This document shows, piece by piece, positions 20,745 through 29,312 of a stretch of DNA of 64,000 nt. The translations under genes were made by a program, and so were the position numbers. How positions within the stretch are numbered: position 1 is the first letter of the stretch; every line of letters starts with the position of its first letter. The notes beneath the pieces were generated by a model that saw only the letters and a program-made list of their open reading frames with translations, searched no databases and was not told where the DNA came from. This stretch comes from Acidobacteriota bacterium (GTDB taxonomy: Bacteria; Acidobacteriota; Terriglobia; Terriglobales; Acidobacteriaceae), in assembly GCA_031296115.1 (NCBI GenBank), contig JARLGI010000011.1:1-64000 (forward strand), given 5' to 3'.

Positions 20745-21830
20745 ATGCGTGTGATCGTAGCTGGAGGCGGTACCGGAGGGCACGTGATTCCGGCGCTGGC
20801 CATCGCGCAGGAACTGAAAACACGGTACGACGCCGAAGTGCTTTTCATCGGAACGCAGCGTGGCATTGAGACACGGCTGGTTCCCGCCGCCGGATTCGAG
20901 CTTCGACTGATTAAGGTTGGGGCGTTGAACAAAGTCGATCTTGCGACACGGATCAGGACCGTTCTCGACCTGCCTCGTGCGGTATTCGCGTCGGCCGCGT
21001 TGCTCCGCGAGTTTCGTCCGGACGTAATGGTCGGTGTCGGCGGATACGCTTCCGGCCCTGCGATGCTGGCCGCTGGCATTCTTAACACTCCAACCGTTGC
21101 CTTCGAACCCAACGTGGTTCCAGGAGTCGCCAACCGGCTGGTTGCGCCCCTGGTGAGCGCCGCCGCCGTGCACTTCGAAGCCACCTGCCGCTACTTCCGC
21201 AACTGCCACGTCACCGGCGTCCCGGTGCGGCGCGAATTCTTCAATGTTCCTGTACTTCCCCAAGACACCCGCCCCACGCTGCTGGTATTCGGAGGAAGCC
21301 AGGGAGCGCATGCTATCAACCACGTCGTGCTGCAAGCTTTGCCTGCGCTGATGCAAGCCGTGCCCGCTATCCACCTCATCCATCAGACCGGGGAAAAAGA
21401 TTACGCCGAGGCCCAGGCAGTGTATCTCAGCGCAATGCCGTCTGCCGAGGTTGCGCCCTTCATCGACGACATGCCGGGAGTGTTTGCGCGTGCCGACCTT
21501 TTGGTGTGCCGCTCCGGTGCCAGCACGGTCGCAGAGATCACGGCGGCCGGAAAGCCGGCCATCTTCGTGCCCCTGCCAACCGCCGCTGATGACCATCAAC
21601 GCTACAACGCGGAGGCTTTGCTGAAGAGTGACGCGGCCCGGCTGATACCACAGCCGGAGCTTTCCGTGCAACGACTGGTGATGGAAGTGGCTTCTTTACT
21701 GCAGGACCGGCTACGCCTGGCGATAATGTCCACCGAGGCGCGCCGCCTGGCGCATCCCGATGCAGCTTCGACAATTGCCGCCTTGGTCGCGCGGGTAGCT
21801 GGCGTCGCCGGCCAACAAGCGGTAGCCTAG
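20745..21830 (+). CDS. murG: Undecaprenyldiphospho-muramoylpentapeptide beta-N-acetylglucosaminyltransferase
   Basis: [93 protein letters not shown]; the upstream part of the ORF is out-of-frame ftsW sequence. Confidence 0.96.
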   Translation: MRVIVAGGGTGGHVIPALAIAQELKTRYDAEVLFIGTQRGIETRLVPAAGFELRLIKVGALNKVDLATRIRTVLDLPRAVFASAALLREFRPDVMVGVGGYASGPAMLAAGILNTPTVAFEPNVVPGVANRLVAPLVSAAAVHFEATCRYFRNCHVTGVPVRREFFNVPVLPQDTRPTLLVFGGSQGAHAINHVVLQALPALMQAVPAIHLIHQTGEKDYAEAQAVYLSAMPSAEVAPFIDDMPGVFARADLLVCRSGASTVAEITAAGKPAIFVPLPTAADDHQRYNAEALLKSDAARLIPQPELSVQRLVMEVASLLQDRLRLAIMSTEARRLAHPDAASTIAALVARVAGVAGQQAVA

Positions 21831-21845
21831 AGGCTCGTCCCTCGC

Positions 21846-23252
21846 ATGTTTGCCAAAATCCAGCACGTGCATTTTGTCGGCATCGGCGGTATCGGCATGA
21901 GCGGCATCGCCGAGGTGCTGCTCAATCTCGGATACAAGGTCTCGGGCTCCGATTTGAAGACTTCGCCGGTGACCGACCGGCTGGCGGCCTTGGGGGCGGC
22001 GATCTACCAGGGGCACGGCGAGCAGAACATTGCCGGAGCCGAGGTCGTGATTATCAGCTCAGCCGTCACTCACAACAATCCTGAGGTTGTCGCTGCCCAG
22101 CAGCAGCACGTCCCTGTCATTCAGCGGGCCGAGATGCTGGCGGAGCTGATGCGGCTGAAGTATGGCATCGCTATCGCCGGCATGCACGGCAAGACCACGA
22201 CGACCTCCATGGTAGCGGCGGTGCTGGCTGCGGGAGGACTCGATCCGACGGTGGTCGTTGGCGGCCGGGTGGATGCCATGGGCTCCAATGCGCGCTTGGG
22301 CAAGTCGCAGTACCTGGTCGCGGAAGCCGATGAGAGCGATCGCTCGTTCCTGAAGCTCTCACCAATACTGGCGGTTGTGACCAATCTTGATCGCGAGCAC
22401 ATGGACTGCTACCGCGACATGCGTGACGTGAGGAAGACATTTCTGGAATTCATGGATCGCGTGCCTTTTTATGGGATGGTGGTCGCTTGCAACGACAACG
22501 ACGATCTGCGACGCCTGCTGCCCGCGGTGCGACGGCGCACGCTCACTTACGGAACGCGCGAGGGCTCCGATTTTTACATCTCCGAGGTGCGCTTCGGAAA
22601 TCGGGGACAGGGCACGGCCCTTTGCAGTTTCAACGTGTCCTACCGCGGCGAGAATTTTGGCGAGTTTCGCCTGAGGGTTCCCGGCGAGCATAACGTCAGG
22701 AACGCCACGGCCGCGATTGCCGTCGGAATCGGACTGGACGTGCCGGCGGACGATATCCGCCGGGGGCTGGAAGAATTCAACGGCGTGGACCGGCGCTTCC
22801 AGTTGATTGGAAGCGCGAATGGCGTGGCGATTATCGACGATTACGGGCACCACCCAACAGAAATCCGCGCCACGCTGGCGGAGGCAAGGCAGTGCGGCTG
22901 CGGCAAGGTGCATGTCATCTTTCAACCCCACCGCTACACCCGGACCCAACTCCTGCTGGACGAGTTCTTGGCTGCGTTCCGCGACGCCGATTCGGTGATT
23001 GTTCTCGATATCTACCCAGCCAGTGAGCCGCCGATACCAGGAATCACCGGGGAGCTATTGGCCAGCCGTATTGCCGGGGCAGGGAAACGGCCAGTGTCCT
23101 ATGTTCCGTCTTTCGCCGATGCCGCGATACTCGCCACCGGCATGGCGCACGCCGGAGACATGATCCTCACCCTGGGCGCCGGAAACATCTCGCAGCTCCC
23201 TCCTAAGCTTCTGGAGACCCTACAAAGCCTAAGCCCAACGGTTACCGAGTAG
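21846..23252 (+). CDS. murC: UDP-N-acetylmuramate--L-alanine ligase
   Basis: HVHFVGIGGIGMSGIAEVLLNLGYKVSGSD, GMHGKTTTTSM, DRRFQ, IIDDYGHHPTEI, FQPHRYTRT. Confidence 0.97.
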   Translation: MFAKIQHVHFVGIGGIGMSGIAEVLLNLGYKVSGSDLKTSPVTDRLAALGAAIYQGHGEQNIAGAEVVIISSAVTHNNPEVVAAQQQHVPVIQRAEMLAELMRLKYGIAIAGMHGKTTTTSMVAAVLAAGGLDPTVVVGGRVDAMGSNARLGKSQYLVAEADESDRSFLKLSPILAVVTNLDREHMDCYRDMRDVRKTFLEFMDRVPFYGMVVACNDNDDLRRLLPAVRRRTLTYGTREGSDFYISEVRFGNRGQGTALCSFNVSYRGENFGEFRLRVPGEHNVRNATAAIAVGIGLDVPADDIRRGLEEFNGVDRRFQLIGSANGVAIIDDYGHHPTEIRATLAEARQCGCGKVHVIFQPHRYTRTQLLLDEFLAAFRDADSVIVLDIYPASEPPIPGITGELLASRIAGAGKRPVSYVPSFADAAILATGMAHAGDMILTLGAGNISQLPPKLLETLQSLSPTVTE

Positions 23253-23418
23253 CCCCGCGCCTTCCTCCTTGCGAGGTGACTCAAACGTCGGCACGTTTAC
23301 TCTTGTGGTTCAAAGGTGTGGGGAATGCCCTGCGCCCGACTCTCTGTCTCCGCAGCGGCGGAGAAAACGGTTATAGTGAGGCGAATGGCCGAAGTTTTAG
23401 GGGTTTCGTCCACTTCTC

Positions 23419-24459
23419 ATGGTGCGGAAGGCTTCGTTCACAGCGACGGAAGAAGAGCTTGATGACGTAGCCGGCGAAGCCGCGTCCCGATCGCGGACCT
23501 ATAACGAATCGCCGCTCGACGCCCGCATGCTCGACCTCGATGACGAGGCAGAATCGCCGTTTCTGCGCGGTCAGAAGCGGGTGCCGGTACGGCGCGGGCC
23601 GCTTCCGCGCAAAGCCGCAAGCCGCCTCAAGGTCGGGCTGGTTTTGGCAGCGCTGATGGTTTGCGCCGGTTTGATCTGGTTCTTCGCGCACCGTTACGCT
23701 GTTCAATCGTGGCGGTTTCGCATCGATTCCAGCGATGACATTGTTGTTTCCGGCGCCCACAATGTCAGCCGCTCGCAGGTCATGGACATCATGGCGGCGG
23801 ACATCGACCGCAATGTCTTTTTTGTTCCACTCGATCTTCGGAAAAAACAACTGGAGCAGATTTCGTGGGTGCAGTCGGCATCAGTGGCCCGCATCCTGCC
23901 CAATCGCATCACGATTACACTTGGTGAACGAACGCCGGTTGCTTTTGTCGATATCGACTCGCATATCGAGTTGATCGATGCCCAGGGCGTGGTCATGGAT
24001 CCGCCGGTGGGCGCGCAGGCGAGTTATTCTTTCCCGGTTGTGCTTGGGACGGCGGAGACCGATCCCCTTTCGACTCGCGCGGCGCAGATGAAGATTTACA
24101 TGCGGCTGATGAAGGAGCTCGACGCCGGTGGAGCGCACTATTCCCGCGATCTTAGCGATGTGGACCTGTCTGAACCAGACGACGTGAAAGCCACCGTTAC
24201 TGATCCTCAGGGTGCCGTCCTGGTACATCTGGGCTCGTCGAATTTTCTCGAGCGCTTTAAGATTTACGTGGCCCACGTGCAGGAGTGGAGGACCCAGTTC
24301 CCGAAGCTGAAATCCGTGGATCTGCGTTACGAACACCAGGTCATCGTCAATCCAGATGTGGTGAGCGTCGCCAGCATTGGCGATAGTCCGGCCCCTGAAG
24401 CCAAGCCGGAAGCAGCACCGAAAAAGACGACTGTACCGCATAAGAAGAAGCACACGTAG
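23419..24459 (+). CDS. ftsQ: Cell division protein FtsQ (POTRA domain)
   Basis: N-terminal cytoplasmic tail, single TM (VGLVLAALMVCAGLIWFFAH), POTRA IVVSGAHNVSRSQVMDI, SWVQSASVARILPNRITITLGERTPVA; between murC and ftsA. Confidence 0.9.
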   Translation: MVRKASFTATEEELDDVAGEAASRSRTYNESPLDARMLDLDDEAESPFLRGQKRVPVRRGPLPRKAASRLKVGLVLAALMVCAGLIWFFAHRYAVQSWRFRIDSSDDIVVSGAHNVSRSQVMDIMAADIDRNVFFVPLDLRKKQLEQISWVQSASVARILPNRITITLGERTPVAFVDIDSHIELIDAQGVVMDPPVGAQASYSFPVVLGTAETDPLSTRAAQMKIYMRLMKELDAGGAHYSRDLSDVDLSEPDDVKATVTDPQGAVLVHLGSSNFLERFKIYVAHVQEWRTQFPKLKSVDLRYEHQVIVNPDVVSVASIGDSPAPEAKPEAAPKKTTVPHKKKHT

Positions 24460-24462
24460 AAG

Positions 24463-25683
24463 ATGGGAAGCCAAACGGAAAACCTGTTAACCGTGGTGGA
24501 TGTCGGTAGCGCCAAGACGTGCGTTATCGTTGCCGAAGTGAACGACTACGCCTTGCGATATCGTGGGCATGGCATCTCCGATTCGCGGGGCATGCGCAAG
24601 GGCGTGGTCGCCGACCTCGACAAAGCCGTTGACTCCATCAAGAAGGCGGTGGAAGAGGCGGAGAATGTAGCCCAGGCCCCGGTCGAGCATGCGCTGGTAG
24701 GGGTCGCCGGTTCTCACATTCGCGGCGTAAACAGTCATGGGGGCATTGTCCTGGGCTCGCGTTCGCGCGAAATCAGCCGCGACGACGTGCGCCAGGCAGT
24801 GGAAAAGGCGCGCAGCATCGCCATGCCGGAGGACCGCGAGGCCCTGCACCTGCTTCCGCAGGAATTTATCGTGGACAACCAGGGCGGCGTGCACGATCCC
24901 GCCGGCCTGATGGGAAGAAAGCTGGAAGCGCGCGTCCACGTCGTGACGGCTGGAACGACGGCCATGCAAAATGTGGTTTCGGCCGTGAACCGCGTGGGCA
25001 TCCATGTTGACGACACCGTGTTCGAAGCCCTGGCGTGCGCCGACTCGGTGCTGCAGACCGACGAGCGGGAACTCGGTGTCTGCCTGGTGGACATCGGCGC
25101 CGGCTCGACCGACCTTATCGTATATTTCGAAGGCGTGGTGATTCACACCGGTGCCGTCCCCGTTGGGGGCGATCATTTTACCAACGATATTGGCGTAGGC
25201 TTCCGCACCCCGATTCCTGACGCCGAGAGCATCAAGAAGATGTTTGGCTGCGCCATCGTCACGCGCATTTCCGAGGGTAACGAGATTGAGGTGCCGTCCG
25301 TCGGCGACCGGCCGTCGCGCCTGATGCAGCAACGCATGTTGGGCGAAATTCTCGAGCCCCGCTCGCGAGAACTGATGGAACTGCTGCGTGATCATCTGCG
25401 CCATGCGCGCATCATTGACCTGCTCGGCGCCGGGCTGGTCTTCACCGGCGGTGGCTCACGCCTGACCGGACTTCTCGAAGTTGCGGATGACATACTGCGC
25501 CGGCCGGTGCGGCTCGGCTACCCGGTTCCCATCGCCAAGCTGCCGTCGAACTTGTTGGAGCCGGAATTTGCTACCGCGATTGGCATGGTGCTCTACGGTC
25601 ACCGCGCGCGGCAGGCGCGCATGAACATCGATCGCGGACTCGGAGCGAAACTCAAGGCCTTGTTTGCCAGGCAAAACGCTTAG
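24463..25683 (+). CDS. ftsA: Cell division protein FtsA
   Basis: LTVVDVGSAKTCVIVAEV, VDIGAGSTDLIVYFEG, GGDHFTNDI, GLVFTGGGSRLTGL. Confidence 0.96.
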   Translation: MGSQTENLLTVVDVGSAKTCVIVAEVNDYALRYRGHGISDSRGMRKGVVADLDKAVDSIKKAVEEAENVAQAPVEHALVGVAGSHIRGVNSHGGIVLGSRSREISRDDVRQAVEKARSIAMPEDREALHLLPQEFIVDNQGGVHDPAGLMGRKLEARVHVVTAGTTAMQNVVSAVNRVGIHVDDTVFEALACADSVLQTDERELGVCLVDIGAGSTDLIVYFEGVVIHTGAVPVGGDHFTNDIGVGFRTPIPDAESIKKMFGCAIVTRISEGNEIEVPSVGDRPSRLMQQRMLGEILEPRSRELMELLRDHLRHARIIDLLGAGLVFTGGGSRLTGLLEVADDILRRPVRLGYPVPIAKLPSNLLEPEFATAIGMVLYGHRARQARMNIDRGLGAKLKALFARQNA

Positions 25684-25730
25684 CACATTGACCAGAAGAG
25701 CACTGTCAGCGCGGTGTTAGGGGAGTAGAG

Positions 25731-27083
25731 ATGATTGAAGACTTCAACGACAAGAGCGAGCCGGAAAACGATATTCGCATTCACTTCAACGAAGAGCTGC
25801 TGAATAGCGCCAAGATCAAGGTCATTGGCGTGGGCGGCGGCGGCGGCAACGCCGTCAATCGCATGATCGCCTCCCACTTGGAAGGCGTGGAGTTTGTCGT
25901 TGCCAACACCGATCTGCAGGCACTGAAGCTCTCCAATGCGCCGGTGAAGATCCAGCTTGGCGTCAAGCTGACCAACGGTCTGGGCGCGGGGGCAAATCCG
26001 GAAGTCGGCCGCAAAGCCGCGCTGGAAGACGCCGACAAAATCATCGAAGCGCTCGAAGGCGCCGACATGGTCTTTGTGACCACCGGACTGGGCGGCGGGA
26101 CCGGCACCGGGGCCGCGCCGATTATCGCTTCACTGGCCAGCGAGATGGGCGCCCTGACGGTTGCGGTGGTAACCAAGCCGTTTGCCTTTGAGGGCAAACG
26201 CCGCCAGAACCAGGCGGAACGCGGCTTGCGGGAGCTGATTGATTCGGTGGACACCACCGTGGTCATCCCTAACGAGAAACTGCTGGCCGTCGCCAAGGAC
26301 GCCGGATTCTTCGAGTCCTTCCGCGTGGCCGACGACATCCTGCGCCAGGCCGTGCAGGGCATTTCCGACATCATCACGATTCCCGGCATCATCAACCGCG
26401 ACTTTGCCGACGTGAAGACAATTATGGCCGGCATGGGTTATGCGGTGATGGGCACGGCGACCGCCAGGGGAGAAGGTCGCGCCACGCTGGCCGCCCAAGC
26501 GGCGATTGCGTCGCCGCTGCTTGAAGCGGGCGCCATCGACGGTGCACGTGGCATCCTCATCAACGTTACCGGCTCCAGTTCGCTGCGGCTGGCCGAAGTG
26601 AATGAGGCCTCCACCATCATTCAGAGCGCTGCCCACGAGGACGCCAACATCATTTTTGGCGCTGTGCTCGACGAGAAGATGAAGGACGAGGTGAAGATTA
26701 CGGTCATCGCCACCGGCTTCCGAGCTGTGCCACGGCGTGAGCATTCCAGTCCAGTCGCCGACCTTGCTCACAACGCCCGCGCTGCCGCTGCCAGCGTGAA
26801 TGCCACGTACGAGGTGGCTGGTGCGCCCGCCAGGCCGGAGCCCGCGCGACCGGCGGAACCTGAGACGCAGCGCGCGACGGAGCGCCCGCAGCCGGTCCAG
26901 TATCTACCCGACAATTTGGACGATATCTCGGAGATTGTGCGGCACGCCGAACCACTGGAAGAAACTTGCAAAACGCGGGAGGAAGCTCCAGCGATTGAGA
27001 CGGTCAGCAGCAGCGTCGACATCACTTACAACGCCGACGACCTGGAGATTCCGGCCTTCCTACGCAAGCGGGGAGAGAGCTAA
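25731..27083 (+). CDS. ftsZ: Cell division GTPase FtsZ
   Basis: [44 protein letters not shown]-terminal [12 protein letters not shown] peptide. Confidence 0.98.
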   Translation: MIEDFNDKSEPENDIRIHFNEELLNSAKIKVIGVGGGGGNAVNRMIASHLEGVEFVVANTDLQALKLSNAPVKIQLGVKLTNGLGAGANPEVGRKAALEDADKIIEALEGADMVFVTTGLGGGTGTGAAPIIASLASEMGALTVAVVTKPFAFEGKRRQNQAERGLRELIDSVDTTVVIPNEKLLAVAKDAGFFESFRVADDILRQAVQGISDIITIPGIINRDFADVKTIMAGMGYAVMGTATARGEGRATLAAQAAIASPLLEAGAIDGARGILINVTGSSSLRLAEVNEASTIIQSAAHEDANIIFGAVLDEKMKDEVKITVIATGFRAVPRREHSSPVADLAHNARAAAASVNATYEVAGAPARPEPARPAEPETQRATERPQPVQYLPDNLDDISEIVRHAEPLEETCKTREEAPAIETVSSSVDITYNADDLEIPAFLRKRGES

Positions 27084-27116
27084 GCGCAACCACCAGGGGT
27101 TAGGGGCAAGCCGCCC

Positions 27117-27926
27117 TTAGCCTCTGGCTCCTTCTTTCGCCACCACCGGTGGAGTCAGGGCCGCGCGGCGCATCCACAACAGGCCTCCGGCAATTACCAG
27201 CACCAGTGCGATCGCCTGGGTTCCCGACATGAAACCGAGGAACTCGCCGCGTCCCGGATCGCCACGGAAGAACTCGATGAAATAACGCGCGACGCCGTAG
27301 ATGATCATGTACGTGCCGATGATCTCGCCCTCAAACTTCTTGCGGCGGATGAGCCACACTAGGGAAAGGCAATTCGCCAGCTCGACAATCATCTCGTAGA
27401 TCTGGGTGGGATGCACCGGCACATTCAGCGGAGTGCCAACAATTTCATTGGCCAGGGGATTGTGGAATGTCACCGCCCAAGGCACATGAGTCTCGCGTCC
27501 CCAGCAGCAGCCTGCCGCGAAGCAGCCAACGCGCCCGAAGGCGTGTCCCAGCGCCAGGCCGGGCGCGAACACGTCGCAAGTGCGCAGCACCGGCAGGTTG
27601 TTGCTGCGCATGTACCAGATGCACATGATGAGCGCCAGCACGAAGCCGCCCGACCATACTCCGCCCGCCTGGAAGGTGGACAGGCTGAACACCTCGCCCG
27701 GGCGGTCGCGGTAGTAGCTGAAATCCACCAGGATCATCAGGATCTTCGCGCCGATGATGCCGGAGAGAATCGCGATGATGCCGAGGTTCCAGAGCTTCTC
27801 GGGATCAAGTCCCTGTTCGCGGCCGAGCTTGACTATGAGCATCAGGCCGAAAATCAGGCCAAGCGCGGCCATCAGGCCGTAAGTGGGCAGGCTGAAGTTG
27901 CCAAGATGAAATAGACGGGGAAACAC
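27117..27926 (-). CDS. lgt: Prolipoprotein diacylglyceryl transferase
   Basis: Multi-TM; FQAGGVWSGGFVLAL, GHAFGRVGCFAAGCCWGRET, PVHPTQIYE, RYFIEFFRGDPGRGEFLGF. Confidence 0.95.
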   Translation of the reverse strand: MFPRLFHLGNFSLPTYGLMAALGLIFGLMLIVKLGREQGLDPEKLWNLGIIAILSGIIGAKILMILVDFSYYRDRPGEVFSLSTFQAGGVWSGGFVLALIMCIWYMRSNNLPVLRTCDVFAPGLALGHAFGRVGCFAAGCCWGRETHVPWAVTFHNPLANEIVGTPLNVPVHPTQIYEMIVELANCLSLVWLIRRKKFEGEIIGTYMIIYGVARYFIEFFRGDPGRGEFLGFMSGTQAIALVLVIAGGLLWMRRAALTPPVVAKEGARG

Positions 27927-27961
27927 AGTCCTATTTTAGATGCAAACCAAGCTGGCGGGCT

Positions 27962-28135
27962 TCAGGAGCGATTAGCAAGGAGCAACTAGCAACTAGCGAC
28001 TAGCCAAAACACCAAACTGGCGAGCACACCGACAACTCGCGCGTCCTGCAAGATCCGCTAGCCGCGAGAAAGACCAAAAACAATAGACGCCAATTGGGCG
28101 CTAGTTGCTAGTCACTAATCGCCAGTTGCTAAGAA
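27962..28135. repeat. Inverted pair of heptad-phased repeats (consensus near GCAACTA)
   Basis: Left arm gcgatta|gcaagga|gcaacta|gcaacta|gcgacta|gcc; the right arm near 28100-28135 reads, on the minus strand, gcaactg|gcgatta|gtgacta|gcaacta|gcg. Confidence 0.6.
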
Positions 28136-28139
28136 ACAT

Positions 28140-28335
28140 GCCGACCCGCGGGGCCGTACTCGGTGGGCCGTCAATGAACCCGTCCTATACGGTGGGAACC
28201 TGCCGCAGCTCTTTAGGCATCTCCGCATGACGGAGCGTCGCACACCGAGCCGAATACGAGTCAGACTCCCTGTTCATTGAGCAATGGTTCAAAAAACGGT
28301 TACCACCAGCACCAACTTTGCAGGCCGGCTGTCTG
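28140..28335 (-). ncRNA. ssrS: 6S RNA (SsrS)
   Basis: Minus strand has gCTCCGtcatgCGGAGatGCCTAAAGAGCTGCGGCaGGTTCCCACC...GGGTTCATTGACGGCC, aligning by eye with the E. coli 6S apical hairpin and 3' half (gCUCGGuccguCCGAGaaGCCUUAAAACUGCGACG...GGGUUCAAGGGUUACAGCC); flanking arms pair (TCAATGAAC/GTTCATTGA, GGTGG/CCACC); lies directly downstream of zapA, as in many bacteria. Ends approximate. Confidence 0.82.
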
Positions 28336-28494
28336 GTGAGATGCTATGAAAAACCAGGGTGGATGACAAGGGCACTGGCCTAAATAGTTGGAAACCTAAG
28401 TGCGGGTGGACACAAATCGGGCACCACAGAAGTGGAACAGGCGGAGAGGAGGCACACTGCCGCAAACGCTCGTCCGAGGGACCGCGTGGCGCGA

Positions 28495-28806
28495 TTATCC
28501 CGCCCGCCGGCCCTCGGCCAGGACTTCGTCCAGCGCACCCGCCAACTGCTCGGCCCGCTCGTTGTAGTCGGTGGCGACGGAGTCGTACTTGCGCTTGAGC
28601 ATGTGGAATTCGTCGGCGATGTTCAGGGCGGCCAGCACCGCCACGCGCAGGGAATCGACCGTAGCCGCCTGCTTCGAAATCAGGCGCATCTTCATGTCGA
28701 CATATTCGGCCAGCTCATGGATGTACTCCGGGTCGGAGCCCCGCAGATGATAAGTCTGATCGTAGATTTCGACGCGAACGCTGCCGTTGCCGTTGGACTG
28801 ACTCAA
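28495..28806 (-). CDS. zapA: Cell division protein ZapA
   Basis: VRVEIYDQTYHLRGSDPEYIHELAEYVDMKMRLISKQAATVDSLRVAVLAALNIADEFHML. Confidence 0.92.
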   Translation of the reverse strand: MSQSNGNGSVRVEIYDQTYHLRGSDPEYIHELAEYVDMKMRLISKQAATVDSLRVAVLAALNIADEFHMLKRKYDSVATDYNERAEQLAGALDEVLAEGRRAG

Positions 28807-28894
28807 ACCTTCCCCCTTGACGAGTGGTTCGTGATTAGAAAATGATGTGGCAGACCGTTTCTAACCACCAATCACTGCTCTTCGATTATCAGGC

Positions 28895-29179
28895 CTATTC
28901 CTCTGCCGTCATAGACTCAATTTGATCCAGCATCTTTTCTACTCGGGTACGTACCTCTTCCCGGTCCTTGCGCAGCCCGAGCAATTCGTGGCGCAAGGTT
29001 TCCACTTCCTCTTCGCGCTCGCTCAACTGCTCGCGCAGGCGCGCAGCATCGCGCTCCGCCGCCGCCTTGGCCTCGCGGGCGGACTTTAGCATCTCAATCG
29101 TGCGCAGAATTTTCTGTTCCAGGGACTTGAAATCGGCGGTGGAGGGAGCAGTGGCGGACTCGACTACATTGGCCGGCAT
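28895..29179 (-). CDS. Coiled-coil protein, possibly ZapB-like
   Basis: 94 aa, almost entirely heptad coiled coil (DFKSLEQKILRTIEMLKSAREAKAAAERDAARLREQLSEREEEVETLRHELLGL); adjacent to zapA. Confidence 0.6.
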   Translation of the reverse strand: MPANVVESATAPSTADFKSLEQKILRTIEMLKSAREAKAAAERDAARLREQLSEREEEVETLRHELLGLRKDREEVRTRVEKMLDQIESMTAEE

Positions 29180-29312
29180 AAGGACGCATGACCTCTGAAA
29201 AATATTGGTGTCGCGAGCGCAGTATATCGCACTAACCTGTGCAAAATGCGGGTGTGACGTTAACCATCAAGGCACAAAATGGGAGGGCAATCAGCGGCCA
29301 GGGATGGCTCGG

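Noticed and set aside
27962-28135. CRISPR array
   Set aside because: Repeats are 7 nt, degenerate and lack regular unique spacers; no cas genes in the window
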